From NCBI GenBank assembly GCA_003263845.1, contig JYJN01000111.1, forward strand, positions 1 to 39,473: a stretch of DNA of 39,473 nucleotides, read 5' to 3'. Under the pieces are notes generated by a model. It did not search any database. It was not told the DNA's origin and worked only from the letters and a program-made list of their open reading frames with translations. Position 1 is the stretch's first letter. Every line of letters starts with the position of its first letter. This document shows, piece by piece, positions 20,836 through 30,489 of this stretch. The stretch comes from Vibrio aestivus. GTDB lineage: Bacteria; Pseudomonadota; Gammaproteobacteria; Enterobacterales; Vibrionaceae. A program made the position numbers and the translations under genes.

Positions 20836-23800
20836 CTATGAAAATGCATTACCATCTCTAAACAGTGTTGCTGAGGTTCTAGAGGGTATGCAGTGGTTTG
20901 TAAACTTCCCTAGCTCCACTCCACTCTCATTCGAAATCACCGCTCTCACGCGCCAAGATCTTTTTTGATTAACAGGTATATTTGCAATTGGAACCATCCC
21001 TAGTCCATAACAAAAGCCCGAGTGATGCGAACCTTGGGGAGATGCATGGTGAAATGATACCTCCTCAATAGGATTGAAGTCACCGCCAGAAATGGACTCC
21101 TCCAACCTTAATATGATTGTTAGATTTAAGTTTTGTCCTCCTTTGCGCCCACCATTTGTGTAAAATTGTGGGGTATTTATCACAGCGGTCGCTGGTTGTG
21201 TATTGTTGTTTACTGCCTCAATGGTAAACACTGTAACCCATGACTTCCAAATTAGCTGTCTGTTGTTTGGTGCTGTACCTGCGGAAACTAGATCTCCAAC
21301 AATTTCATCGGCAATTATTCGACCTCTAAATTCTCCACTTTGAGCGTAAAAATTACCCTGTCCATCAATGTAACATCCATTTTTTGTATCAGCATTTTCT
21401 GGAATTTTGAGGACTCCACCTTGTACTGCTCCACTAAACGTTCCTTTATTAGCTGTCATATAACCATCAGCATCCACGTGGAATACGGGATCCGAGCCTT
21501 GGGGTGCCATGGTAATTGCCATACCCGAACCGGTTAAATTTAGTGCTTGGGTATCTAACTTATCAGTTGAAATTGCCCCACCATGAATATGGTCCGCTTT
21601 GACCTCTCCAGCTAGAATATGTCCAGCTTCTATAGCCCCTGTTCTGATGTGATTGGCATCAATAGACTCAGCCTTAATATGCTTACCCTCAACCCCCTCT
21701 TCATCCTCAAAGAATAACGTCCACTCATAGACCGACGGACTGGTTAAGTCCGGCTCTGGGTCAAGCTTATTGTAACAATGCCCCACCCAAATATGCTCGT
21801 CTGTTTCGGGGTCAAGCTAATATCTGCACCCGTTGGGGATGTCGCATAAACCACCCAAGTATGGCTACCATCACCACCCCAACGCTCGGGGATACTCCAC
21901 TCTTCACCTTCAACAAGCTCACCAGTGTTGTTGTACTTCCAAGCAGAAATGACCCACGTTAAATGCGCTCCTTCACGCGGAAACAGTGACCAACCTGAAG
22001 GCGTTGGCTGAGCAGGTGGCTTATCAGGTTGCTCACGAGCATTCATGTAACGAAACTCGCGTATTTGGCCTTCTGGAACTAATTCATCGGGTAATGAGTC
22101 TGTTCTTGCGCTGCCTGCTACCGGAGTATCTGAACGACCAAAACCCGACACTGTATACACCCAGTAGTAGTAATCTGTTTCTGACCTTAAACCTGCCTTT
22201 TCATAGGTGCGACCTTTACCGACAAGCCATGCACCTTCCACGTCATCGGTTGTATTCCACCAGTATTCAAAATCGACGTTTTGGGCAATCCCGACATCCG
22301 GCGTCATTCGAACAGTATCGTGAGTTACATCCACTTGAACAGACGCTGGGGGTAGCGGTGCTTCGCTGTTAAACGTCATCACAAGCTCTGCCACTTGCGT
22401 CCCTAGTCGGTCAATGGCACTGATTTCAAGCAAGTATTCGCCTTTCGAAACCGCCGGAGTAATCACTTGTTCAAGTTCAGTATGTTGACTAAACAGCAGG
22501 GAATCTTGGTCTTCTTCATCCGTCAGTATTGCCACCTCATAGGTTGGGGTGTAGTCACCCACGTACTCCCATGAAATTTTCATCCGTTCGAAGTTGTCAT
22601 CACCGGCAATGGGTTTAATGGTGATGTTTTCGATGGCTCCTCGCTCCCGCTCTGGCTCGTCTCTTGGCGGCGCTGGTGGGTCTGTTCGATTGCTTTCAAA
22701 GGGATAATACCTGTAGTCGTAGGCGCGCAGCTTAATCGTTGCCGTGCCTAGCTCAAGATTAGGATGCACTTCTTCAACGATAAACTCATTGAAGAACAGG
22801 TTCATCTCAGGGTAATCGATATTTACCACATCCATAGGGTCGAGTAGCGCAGCCTCCCCTTGCACCTTCACCGTCATACCACTGCAATCTCGGCTGACCA
22901 ACAAATGTGTTTTCAGTAAGTTGGCAATCTGCTTAGGATCAGTGACACTTTCAAACTTAAACTCACCTTGACTCACGACTTGGTTATCCAGTGAAACCAG
23001 CCGATTGTGCTCATCAAGCTCTGGGTAAATGACCGTGGATTCCGCTCTTGCATTCACATCAAAGTAACGAGCTAGGACTCGGTTATAACGTTCACCCGAG
23101 TTAATCCCATCTTCTTGTAGGTCTCCGATAATGTTGGACGAGTCCAGTGTAATAACGGGGTTTGCATCGCGTTCCACTTGAAGGTGGATTTGACCATTTT
23201 TTTCAATCAAGCCGTACGTGACTCACTCAGTAACATTTCCAAATTACCGATGAATGAGCGAGAGGTATCTAATGCTAGGTTACAAGTGAGATAACGCTGG
23301 CCTGTACTGGGGTCGCTCTGCTCAAAATACGCTTGGGCTCGATTAAAAAGATTCCTTGTTTAAGAAGTCTTCATCCCAGCCAATCCCATACTGTTTGTTC
23401 GTCAGATAATCGAAAATTACGCTGGCATGGTTGTCTTTCACATCCGTTCGCTTAATTCGCGCCGTAACAGGTTCATCAATAAACCAGGTGCCTTCGTTAT
23501 CCCCATAACCTTCTGCATAAATTAATCCCGTGCCGATTGCGGTATTGTCCCAGCCATAAGAGCCAAACTCGGGGTTATTGGCTTCTCGTGAGACCAGTAG
23601 TGGCGGTGTGTTTTGGTTGCCGTAATAAACATTGGACTGCGAGGTTCCGCGAGGGAAGCTGACATCGCTGACCGAATATTCTCCCCGATACAAAATACTC
23701 GCATGAAAATAGCTTTTTCACGATAGGTGTATGACCGCTTGTACCACTTGCCCCCTTTATGGGTGTAGCCGTGGCTTTTGGTTAATGCATCAATACCTTC

Positions 23801-23962
23801 TAGTACCATCTCACCGTACACGACGGGAATTGCTTCGCCTTGATGAGTGAGCTTCTCTCGTGAGTACCATTCCTCGTCAATGGCAGAGCGTAGTGATGGA
23901 TCGATATTAGACGTAGTTCCGTCTCCATCAAACGGAACATGTAAACCGTAAATTGAACTCAT
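20836..23962 (-). CDS. J-like tail tip hub / host-specificity protein (frame interrupted four times)
   Basis: Four overlapping frames (23522-23962, 23343-23693, 21744-23210, 20836-21786) join into one 1042-residue protein when indels at 23692-23695, 23345-23349, about 23217 and 21808-21811 are corrected. Order: N-terminal hub-like part (EAIPVVYGEMVLEG), beta-rich middle, fibronectin III-like repeats (TPTYEVAIL, ASVQVDVTHDTVRM, SETDYYYWVYTVSGFG), and a helical repeat segment of the form I-x-A-x-x-I/V-x-A-x-H-I (IDANHIRTGAIEAGHILAGE) as in lambda J. It should close the tail tip and carry the fibres. It lies between the L-like gene and the fibre genes, as in lambdoid tails. Confidence 0.78.
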
Positions 23963-23963
23963 G

Positions 23964-24497
23964 TTATTGTCTACCTACTTCTTTGAAGAACGTATCCCCT
24001 TCATGGTATTGAAGCCAAAATGCGTTATCTGCCGCGTAGCCTCTTGTATTCTGAAGATTGCTCCATTTGTTCGCGATCACGAAACCCACCACGGGAGAAT
24101 CCCCATCAACGATCTTGATGTTGATGATTCGGCCACTGCGAATAATAAAAGAACCATCAATAAGCTCTCCATTGACTTCATCCCAATACCCTTGCCTATG
24201 TTCAACATGCGAATATAGAGTTCGACTAAAAGTGGCTATATCCAATGATTCTTGAGCGGCTCCTGAAAGATTGAGATCAAATGATGATGGTTTAACACTA
24301 CCGTTATCTTTTGAATTATTCATTTCCAGTAGTAAACCGTTCGATGACCAGACGTCACCAGCCTCTTCAATATCAAATGCCGCATCCGTTAAACGTATAG
24401 TCCCCATGTCTGGCACGTGGAGCGTAACAAGATTAACCAGCATAGTGCCTTCGGTCATTGCTTTGATCTGCCTTGCTGTACGGTACTTCATCGCCAA
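23964..24497 (-). CDS. Minor tail protein (L-like, distal tail/hub component)
   Basis: A 177-residue protein with pattern RTARQIKAMTEGTMLVNLVTLHVPD, then VWSSNGLLLEM and FSRTLYSHVEHRQGYWDE, resembles the minor tail proteins placed just before the J-like gene in siphophages (the lambda L position; possibly the DUF2163 group). It begins 10 nt before the end of the preceding tail gene (overlap 24488-24497) and ends one base before the J-like start. It probably forms part of the ring between tail tube and tip. The exact family was not confirmed. Confidence 0.6.
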   Translation of the reverse strand: MAMKYRTARQIKAMTEGTMLVNLVTLHVPDMGTIRLTDAAFDIEEAGDVWSSNGLLLEMNNSKDNGSVKPSSFDLNLSGAAQESLDIATFSRTLYSHVEHRQGYWDEVNGELIDGSFIIRSGRIINIKIVDGDSPVVGFVIANKWSNLQNTRGYAADNAFWLQYHEGDTFFKEVGRQ

Positions 24498-25090
24498 GCT
24501 TCCTCTAGTTCGAAGGAGTACTGGACTGTAGCCGCCCCCACCCTCTCAATTTTGGTTACATCTGATGCTAAGCAGACCTGAAAGGGAATGTCTTTAATTA
24601 CACAGGTTGAGCTATTTGGCACATCATCCCGCAGTGGTGGGTAAATAGATACGGTTGCTGAACCTCCAGTTCCGGTATTGATTGATTCCTTGACCATATA
24701 TGCTTTATTCCGAATCTTGACGAAATCACCAGAGACTAAGGCATTTGGCATATTGTTAGGTAATCCCACTAATGCCAACTGAGTCGTTCCTGCCTCATGA
24801 GCACCGCTGAGTTCTGGGTTTTGATAAACAAAAGAGTTCCAGCAACTTGAATATTCAGGCAATACCATTTCAAACATGCCAAAACGTCCTCCTAGGCCAT
24901 TAAAAAAGCCCGCTATTTCGCGGGCTTCTAGGCTATTGGGTTTCATTGGAATCGTCGTCACTTTGAATTTAAACTTATGCTTTTTAGACTGCCGAACAAT
25001 CTGCGTTCCATCTTTTGATTCCGTTGACTGGGTTTCTACATCCGACGAAATACTAACACTCGAAAATTTATTGTAAGGAAACAATGCCAT
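24488..25090 (-). CDS. Minor tail protein (M-like, distal tail component)
   Basis: A 200-residue protein begins MALFPYNKFSSVSISSDVET and contains FFNGLGGRFGMFEMVLP and VKIRNKAYMVKESI. Its size, its place between tape measure and the L-like gene, and the FFxxLxGRxGxFxxxLP pattern fit a distal tail protein that joins tube to tip. It starts one base before the tape measure gene ends. The family name is not certain. Confidence 0.6.
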   Translation of the reverse strand: MALFPYNKFSSVSISSDVETQSTESKDGTQIVRQSKKHKFKFKVTTIPMKPNSLEAREIAGFFNGLGGRFGMFEMVLPEYSSCWNSFVYQNPELSGAHEAGTTQLALVGLPNNMPNALVSGDFVKIRNKAYMVKESINTGTGGSATVSIYPPLRDDVPNSSTCVIKDIPFQVCLASDVTKIERVGAATVQYSFELEEAWR

Positions 25091-25091
25091 C

Positions 25092-26345
25092 TTAAGCCCT
25101 CATAATTCCACGAATAAGATCCTGGTTGCTTAGCAATAGACTTTGAACACCTTTCGCATCTACAGCTGAAATATGAACATTAACAGTATCGCCACCTAAA
25201 CCTTGCAGATCATTGTTCGAAATAACACTGCCCGTTACATTCGGTACGACAATTTCAGGCCCGCGCTCACCAACTAGATAAGGCGAATTACCCATTACGG
25301 CACCACCACGCTCACGTGCACCGCGAATCTTGTTAATATTACTCATGCCCGCCGCAACGGCTGCTGCACCAGCCGCAATACCAAGAGCGGGACCAACAAT
25401 TGGAACTCCAGACATAGCTGATCTTGCTGCATTTGCCGCTTCATAAGTCTTGATGGTAGCATTAACAATAGCGGCAGCCTTAGCCGCTTTTTGTAATCGA
25501 CTGCTCTGTGAGTTTTCAAGGATCTCTAATGCTGATAAGGCTTCGCTCCGCATAGATAGTTCATTATCGTTAGCAGACTCTTTCTGTTCAGATAAAACTT
25601 GATTCTTCTCTAGTTCTTTTTCAACTAGCTCCTCATTAAACTCATCTATTTTATCGAGCCGTTCCCTATCGATATGATCCAAATAGGCTTGATGTTTCTC
25701 TTCACTCGCCTCACGGCGGGCCAGCATCTGCTCATGAAGCTCGTTCTCCATCTCAAATTTGGCTTCTAAGCTGTCATGATTACTGTGTTCTTTTGAGTTG
25801 GCACCAGAGCCAGCTTGGCGCCCTTCAATTTTATTCCAGACATCTTCTACCTTGGAAGCCTTACGCGTCACAATATCATGCATTTCTGTAAAGGTACTGT
25901 GGAGCCCTGAGAAAATCTGACTTGTATGATCGTTCGCCAAGCCTGTAATGGATTTGAATGATGACTCGACAGAGCCTAGCGTTTCGATAATTTTCAAATT
26001 GCCAGCCCCAATCATGCCGTCTAGCCCTTTTAGCCATGAAGCTTGATTGGGTAAATACTTTGCCATCCGTTCGAGTGCTGGGCTTAATTTGGAGTCAAGC
26101 TTACCTGAAAACTCGTGTACCCTATTGGTAACAGAAAAAAAACGGTCTTCTACAGAAGCTAGAGCATCTGATACTTTTGTATCCATCTTCTCTACAGCTG
26201 AAATCCCTTTTTCAATAGGCACAACTAGTTTTGATAAGGCTTCCACCTTTTTTCCAAAAGAGTCCATTGCACGAGTCGATTTAGCAAGCCCCTTTGAAAA
26301 GCTATCTGGGTCATTCGCCAGTTGATAGACTAGATTACTTGCCAT
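25092..26345 (-). CDS. Tail tape measure protein (short)
   Basis: This 417-residue protein is long-helical at the N terminus (residues 1-260, with heptad-like segments such as EKELEKNQVLSEQ), then has an Ala/Gly-rich hydrophobic stretch (AKAAAIVNATIKTYEAANAA, VGPALGIAAGAAAVAAGM) and ends with the motif GNSPYLVGERGPEIVVP that is typical of tape measures. At roughly 1.5 angstrom per residue it would set a tail of about 60 nm, less than half that of lambda. It follows the chaperone genes after a 121-bp gap. Confidence 0.88.
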   Translation of the reverse strand: MASNLVYQLANDPDSFSKGLAKSTRAMDSFGKKVEALSKLVVPIEKGISAVEKMDTKVSDALASVEDRFFSVTNRVHEFSGKLDSKLSPALERMAKYLPNQASWLKGLDGMIGAGNLKIIETLGSVESSFKSITGLANDHTSQIFSGLHSTFTEMHDIVTRKASKVEDVWNKIEGRQAGSGANSKEHSNHDSLEAKFEMENELHEQMLARREASEEKHQAYLDHIDRERLDKIDEFNEELVEKELEKNQVLSEQKESANDNELSMRSEALSALEILENSQSSRLQKAAKAAAIVNATIKTYEAANAARSAMSGVPIVGPALGIAAGAAAVAAGMSNINKIRGARERGGAVMGNSPYLVGERGPEIVVPNVTGSVISNNDLQGLGGDTVNVHISAVDAKGVQSLLLSNQDLIRGIMRA

Positions 26346-26466
26346 TAATTAAATCCTCCTATTATTTTTACCAATCGATTAGTTGCATGTAAAAGCCAGA
26401 TATCCTTCATTACCTAAAGTAAGGTGGTTCTGGCTTTTAATCTAGCTAGAGTTAGCTAATATTTCC

Positions 26467-27149
26467 CTACAAACTCGCAGCTTTGAGAATCGCGATCATA
26501 TCTTCCGGGTTCTGATCTGTATCCAACCTAGTTTTGAGCATATAATCTGAGACTCGATAAGCTGTAGGTTTAGTAGTGGGTACAGTCGCGGCAATAGTCG
26601 ATCTCAAAGCACCTAGCATGGTATTTTGAATCTCGAAACCAAATGGCGTTGCCTTCGCTACTTCTCTCCACTCATCCAAATGACGTGGCTCTAGCTCATC
26701 TAGCATTTTATCGACATTGGCATAACCGAGTTGTAATGCTAACTGATATACAAATCTTCTCGGTTCATCATGTTCTAGCCTGCTTTTTTTTTATGGCTTC
26801 GATCTACCATAAACTCAAAACACTCAGAGAACTCAATCGAAGTTTCAAATAAATGTTCTTGAACATTGTAAGGTAGTGAATACAACGCTTTTTGACCTTC
26901 ATCGGAACCAAAGTCAAACGCTTTATTGCCGTTAGCGTCATGAACACAACATGAGATGATAAAAGCTTTAAACTTATAAAGTAATAGAGGTTTTTCATCT
27001 TCTGAGGTCTTATCTGCAACCATCAAATCTAGAATGCCTTGCGCAACGGTATATTCACCTCCACTTAACTGGTGAACATATAGCACCACGCCGTTTATCT
27101 CTGTCTCGATACGATGAGTAAGTTGAGAAAGTATCTGCATATTAGTCAT
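26467..27149 (-). CDS. Tail assembly chaperone GT fusion (programmed -1 frameshift)
   Basis: Reading G in frame 0 to the A9 run (complement of 26784-26792) and slipping back one base gives KKKSRLEHDEPRRFVYQL, then LALQLGYANVDKML and DEWREVAKATPFGFE, ending at 26467. This RFVYxLAxxLG...WxxxxxxxPFG pattern is the usual T domain of G-GT proteins. The fusion has 227 residues. G and GT proteins coat the tape measure during tail assembly. The T frame is offset exactly -1 from G, and there is no independent start with a ribosome site for T, so the slip looks programmed and not an error. Confidence 0.82.
26775..27149 (-). CDS. Tail assembly chaperone G-like
   Basis: The 124-residue frame-0 product begins MTNMQILSQLTHRIETEING and ends HKKKAG just after a run of nine A. 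It lies between the tail tube and tape measure genes, the fixed place of lambda G. Its ATG overlaps the stop codon of the tube gene by 8 nt (ATGACTAA). Most ribosomes should make this form and a minority the GT fusion. Confidence 0.8.
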   Translation of the reverse strand: MTNMQILSQLTHRIETEINGVVLYVHQLSGGEYTVAQGILDLMVADKTSEDEKPLLLYKFKAFIISCCVHDANGNKAFDFGSDEGQKALYSLPYNVQEHLFETSIEFSECFEFMVDRSHKKKAG

Positions 27150-27573
27150 TTACATTAATCGCCATAGCAGAATTCGTACCCCACTCAATTGGGCCTTCAA
27201 CTTTGATCGCAACGGTTCGAACAATGAGGTCTTCCATTGGCATTGCTACGCCAATATTAGAGATAATGCCACTAAATGACGCAATATCAGCATTAGCAGT
27301 TGGGAATCGAATTTCATAATCTGTTAGGTCACCTGATTCGAAATCAGTCACAAACTGTGCCTGCGCATCATCAGTCTGATCAAAAATTAGCGTTAACGAA
27401 AACTCACCACTATCTTTTAAACCTGCAATGTTTGAACGGTAATCATCTTCATACGTCGTTGCGTCTACAAGATCTCGTGTAGAAGTAATCTCTCCCAACT
27501 CACGTACAAGAGCAATACGTGCTGGAGTTGAAGTGTTGCGCCATAGTTCTGTTTTTGAGCCAATTGCTTTCAT
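27142..27573 (-). CDS. Tail tube protein (gpV-like)
   Basis: This 143-residue protein (MKAIGSKTELWRNT, TYEDDYRSNIAGLKDSGEFSLTLIFDQ, IVRTVAIKVEGPIEW) has the pattern of siphophage major tail proteins: an N-terminal strand, a DxxxxxxxAGLxDxGE segment and a final KVxGxI strand. It should polymerise into the non-contractile tube. No sheath gene accompanies it, so the tail is not of the contractile (R) type. Confidence 0.85.
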   Translation of the reverse strand: MKAIGSKTELWRNTSTPARIALVRELGEITSTRDLVDATTYEDDYRSNIAGLKDSGEFSLTLIFDQTDDAQAQFVTDFESGDLTDYEIRFPTANADIASFSGIISNIGVAMPMEDLIVRTVAIKVEGPIEWGTNSAMAINVND

Positions 27574-27577
27574 ATTT

Positions 27578-27967
27578 TTAGTGCCTTACTGTAAAATTAA
27601 TTGTTTTAGAAATAACGGGCGAGTTCGTGTCTCCAAAGTCATTTGAAAAGCCCGTGTAGTTGAAGTGAGTGACAAGTCCATCAAGATCTGGAGACAGCGT
27701 GTCTAAGATTAGTTCTTCTGCCTCATCTAAATAGTCCTCACCACCAAAGTTTTCGTGCCCGTATATGACAATTTCTAAATTAGAAGTAACGTCATATTCG
27801 TTTGTATAGGTCAAAGGAATTGATTCACCATCGATAAAGCTCACGGTTACAACACTCCCCATCGCCTCTTGGACATTTTTTTGCTGCTGACTGAATACTC
27901 GGTCAAACTTGTCCAAAGCCATAATTTGCATGGCAATGTACTTACGTATCTGCGCATTTTTTTTCAT
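27578..27967 (-). CDS. Tail terminator-like protein (gpU-like)
   Basis: A 129-residue protein (MKKNAQIRKYIAMQIMAL, SIPLTYTNEYDVTSNLEIVIYGHENF, LDEAEELILDTL) sits directly before the tube gene. The layout of an N-terminal helix, a central E-x-x-I-x-I-Y-G strand, then a helix and a C-terminal beta strand fits lambda gpU, which caps the tube and joins it to the head. Its ATG overlaps the stop of the previous gene (ATGA). Confidence 0.68.
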   Translation of the reverse strand: MKKNAQIRKYIAMQIMALDKFDRVFSQQQKNVQEAMGSVVTVSFIDGESIPLTYTNEYDVTSNLEIVIYGHENFGGEDYLDEAEELILDTLSPDLDGLVTHFNYTGFSNDFGDTNSPVISKTINFTVRH

Positions 27968-28239
27968 CGTAGTTTGAGTTCACTAATACTATTGTTTGGT
28001 GTATTTGACATTACAATGAAGGACAATCCACTAGATGCAAACGAGACTTCATCTCCATTCGTAATTAAATCATCTCGTTCAATGGTAAGGGTTCTAATGG
28101 CTGTATCCATCTGCGCGAACTGTTCTGGCGCAATATCTAAAACACCCCACTTCTCTTCTTTGCCATTGATGATAATTTCTTCGCCAAAAGCTCTAATAAT
28201 TAATGCATCCATTTCATCAAGGCGCTGCTTCATAGTCAT
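27964..28239 (-). CDS. Neck protein, possibly head-tail stopper (FII-like)
   Basis: This 91-residue protein (MTMKQRLDEMDALIIRAFGE, WGVLDIAPEQFAQMD, ERDDLITNGDEVSF) fits the size and pattern of head-tail stopper proteins of the gpFII type and lies at the expected place before the terminator gene. Sequence similarity is too low to be sure by eye. If correct, it is a head-connection gene kept in an element without a recognisable head. Confidence 0.5.
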   Translation of the reverse strand: MTMKQRLDEMDALIIRAFGEEIIINGKEEKWGVLDIAPEQFAQMDTAIRTLTIERDDLITNGDEVSFASSGLSFIVMSNTPNNSISELKLR

Positions 28240-28254
28240 TAATTACCCCAACTC

Positions 28255-28822
28255 TTATTGAACAATAGGTGTAGCATGTTTCATTTCGGCCTCAGTTGCT
28301 TTTCGGCTTTCATTAAATGCTGAATCAACTCGCCTCATAAAAGAGCTGCTCAAGTCATCAGATTCTTTAAAAGCTTCACGCTTATATATCTCTCGCAATT
28401 GCAATAACTCAGAAATGCTGTACCTAGCAATACTACGTCCATTGAGCTCGAGCGTTTGATCATCGTTCGTCACTTTCTCTTCCATCAGGTTTTCAATAGA
28501 TGCCAAGATTCTCTCTGGTTGTGACCTGGCATCATGAACAGTGGCAGGATCAGGAAAGATTGTTGAGCGAGAAGAGTCGACTACAAATCGATCATCCCCA
28601 TTTGAGACAGTGCCGGAAATATCAACCTCTCCCTCGGGAAATTGAAGAGTATCTTCAGGTTTAAGGTAAAGGTTAAATTTCTCCCATCCCCTCTGCTAAC
28701 ACGGTAACAAGTGTTGTTCTATCTGTAATATGGAACGAAAGTTCCCATTCAGATGGATTATACTCAGGAAGATCAACTTCAAATGTTAAAGAATCGCCTT
28801 TCGTGATTTTGTTTGGAAACAT
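28255..28822 (-). CDS. Two-domain neck-like protein: Ig-like N terminus, gpW-like C terminus (frame interrupted once)
   Basis: The corrected 188-residue protein starts MFPNKITKGDSLTFEVDLPE and has WELSFHITDR and VSNGDDRFVVDSSRSTIFPDP, an Ig-like pattern seen in prophage proteins near the head-tail junction. The C-terminal part ERILASIENLMEEK, LELNGRSIARYSISELLQLR resembles gpW, the lambda head-completion connector. The frame breaks at 28688-28691, where one extra C seems present (pieces 28673-28822 and 28255-28506). AGGA lies about 9 nt before the ATG at 28822. Role as neck protein is inferred from pattern and position. Confidence 0.55.
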
Positions 28823-28968
28823 CGTTAGATTCCTATTTTTTGATTTCTGGAATATTTCTACAAGATTGAAAAAATTAATTAGCAACCTAAGCCAATACGG
28901 GCTAGATCGTAGTTAATTTCAACCTCCTAAAGAAAATTCAAAGTGTTTATTAATTATAGAATTTAAAA

Positions 28969-29337
28969 CTATGAATAAGTCCACGTTGTTGGATTTAAAC
29001 GGCGGTCAAAATGCATAAAGCTATTTGCCCATCCAATTGATAGCCAACCTTCTTTAATAAAAAGTTCCATTAACTTTGCCCTGTCAGTGCCAGCTAAAAT
29101 TCGTACATCTACAGCAACACCATTGTGATGCTGGCCCGCATTAGCTTTTTTTGCTTCAACAGGATGCTTCTCACAACGATAAGCACTTGTTAGAGCGATA
29201 GGTTTTCCAAACTGGTTACGCACTCGTTGAAGCGATAGCATGGCATTAACATCCATTTGGTGGTCCATGTCATATTTCTTGCAATTTTCACAAGTACATT
29301 GAAGTTCATTGCGACTAAAATTCTTCGTAGCTTGCAT
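28969..29337 (-). CDS. Endolysin, M15A-type zinc peptidase
   Basis: The 122-residue protein is a Peptidase_M15A endolysin that cuts peptide cross-links of peptidoglycan. The zinc site is visible as H70 and D77 in GQHHNGVAVDV and H109 in SFMHFD. It also has the family motif ALTSAYRCEKHP. There is no signal peptide, so release needs a holin. Four cysteines at the N terminus (CTCENCKKYD) could bind metal, as in relatives. It belongs to a lysis cluster with two small proteins upstream. Confidence 0.88.
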   Translation of the reverse strand: MQATKNFSRNELQCTCENCKKYDMDHQMDVNAMLSLQRVRNQFGKPIALTSAYRCEKHPVEAKKANAGQHHNGVAVDVRILAGTDRAKLMELFIKEGWLSIGWANSFMHFDRRLNPTTWTYS

Positions 29338-29342
29338 TTATA

Positions 29343-29519
29343 TCAGTCTTCCATATATTTATGTACATAGTTTTTAGAAACCAGTTTTTTAATTAATGTG
29401 GCATCTTCGTACATACTATTATCTGTTCTAGACCTTAATGTTGATGCTATTTCATCAAGCACTTTCAAAAGCATTTCTGATCCAAGCCTTTTCAGAATCA
29501 TAAGTATAATTTTTTTCAT
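29343..29519 (-). CDS. Small lysis-cluster protein of unknown function
   Basis: A 58-residue, basic and largely helical protein starts at the ATG at 29519, chosen because GGAGG lies about 8 nt before it; the frame extends to 29555. The N terminus (MKKIILMILKRL) is amphipathic or weakly hydrophobic. It lies between the holin candidate and the endolysin, 5 bp from the latter. It could aid lysis, but nothing shows how. Confidence 0.55.
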   Translation of the reverse strand: MKKIILMILKRLGSEMLLKVLDEIASTLRSRTDNSMYEDATLIKKLVSKNYVHKYMED

Positions 29520-29562
29520 TGATGGTTCCTCCAATAACCATATACTGTCTAACACATAGAAT

Positions 29563-29778
29563 TTATTGTTTCGCTTCTAAGACACTTACTTTTTGTTCCA
29601 AGACACCAACCCGTTTTGGTAAGGTTTCTACCTTTTTATCAAGATTGTCGACAACAATAGTCAATTTTGCAGAATTCCTGACTAAGTCGACGAAAACTTT
29701 TGCTACTCCCACTAGAGTGCAGACCATCATTGGCGCTATAACATAAATAACAAAAGAAAATATAATTTCTAATTCCAT
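29563..29778 (-). CDS. Small membrane protein with coiled coil, holin candidate
   Basis: This 71-residue protein has one transmembrane segment (IIFSFVIYVIAPMMVCTLVGVA, about residues 4-25) followed by a heptad-repeat coiled coil (LDKKVETLPKRVGVLEQKVSVLEAK). AAGG lies before the ATG. Its place upstream of the endolysin suggests a holin or pinholin; an inner-membrane spanin is the alternative, though Rz-like spanins are longer. Confidence 0.6.
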   Translation of the reverse strand: MELEIIFSFVIYVIAPMMVCTLVGVAKVFVDLVRNSAKLTIVVDNLDKKVETLPKRVGVLEQKVSVLEAKQ

Positions 29779-29808
29779 TACTAACCTTCTAGGAGGATGT
29801 AAATGAGT

Positions 29809-30048
29809 TTATTCAGCGTCCCAGCACACTGTGATTGTGTCCCCTCTAAAATCAACATCGTACCCTTCAACCTTTAGCAGCTTAATTACCGAAGAGATTA
29901 CACACCTTAGCTCTTCACAGTCGCTCGGCTGTACAAGAGTTACAGATAATGTCGTATATGCTCTTTCTGAAATTGCTGTAATACTGTCTTTGATATTATT
30001 AAGCAGAGCCAATGTTTTGACTATTACTTGCTCCGACTGTTCACTCAT
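29809..30048 (-). CDS. Hypothetical first gene of the late operon
   Basis: A 79-residue protein (MSEQSEQVIVKTLALLNNIK, ending DTITVCWDAE) matches nothing I recognise. The frame reaches 30078, but that start would lie inside the terminator hairpin; the ATG at 30048 with GGGGCG upstream is preferred. It is the first gene after the promoter-terminator leader, so its expression depends on read-through. Confidence 0.55.
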   Translation of the reverse strand: MSEQSEQVIVKTLALLNNIKDSITAISERAYTTLSVTLVQPSDCEELRCVISSVIKLLKVEGYDVDFRGDTITVCWDAE

Positions 30049-30061
30049 TTCATCGCCCCAT

Positions 30062-30088
30062 AAAAAAGCCCCGCTCAAGGAGCAGGGC
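30062..30088 (-). terminator. tR'-like leader terminator ahead of the late operon
   Basis: On the minus strand GCCC-T-GCTC-CTT-GAGC-G-GGGC (30068-30088) is followed by TTTTTT (complement of 30062-30067). It lies about 80-100 nt downstream of a strong promoter and upstream of all lysis and tail genes, where lambda has tR'. Confidence 0.8.
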
Positions 30089-30169
30089 TTATATAAAAAA
30101 CCAACCTTACAACAGTTAAATTAGCCGTTTAGTGTTCATCATTTGATTACAAATTGTCTATCTTCGTAC

Positions 30170-30197
30170 ATATTAGCACACTGGTTACCTTTGTCAA
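30170..30197 (-). promoter_or_regulatory. strong sigma-70 promoter of the late operon (pR'-like)
   Basis: The minus strand has TTGACA (30192-30197), a 16-bp spacer and TAATAT (30170-30175). It is the best promoter in the element and points into the terminator at 30062-30088 and the lysis/tail operon. Confidence 0.75.
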
Positions 30198-30466
30198 TTA
30201 TTTTTGTAAGCTATTTTATGAGGGTAAGATAGTGGCAAACAAGAATGGCGAATAAGAAGACCAAGAATGATGGCTTACCCACATGATTCACATAGCCTCT
30301 ATTTACTTAGCACCTTGTATCGCTACTTGGCTTGGGAGTATTAATTGCCCCATCCTCGTCTAAAACAAAAAGAGCCAATTCAAAGTTGCTTCATCCCTAT
30401 ATCAACTAGCTGTTATACGCCAGAACTTCACCAATAACTTATGAGGTACAATGAACTTATACTCAT

Positions 30467-30489
30467 AAAAAACCCGCTAAATCAGCGGG
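30467..30489 (-). terminator. intrinsic terminator after the Q-like gene
   Basis: On the minus strand CCCGCT-GATTT-AGCGGG (30473-30489) is followed by TTTTTT. It separates the antiterminator transcript from the late promoter. The rest of 30198-30602 shows no gene. Confidence 0.8.

Noticed and set aside
20774..20968. 64-codon plus-strand ORF
   Set aside because: It lies mostly antisense to the end of the hub gene, whose frame has strong protein-family support.
24488..28239. Contractile (R-type) tail or T6SS-like system
   Set aside because: No sheath, no baseplate wedge and no T6SS gene is present; tube, G/GT and J-like genes point to a siphophage-type tail.
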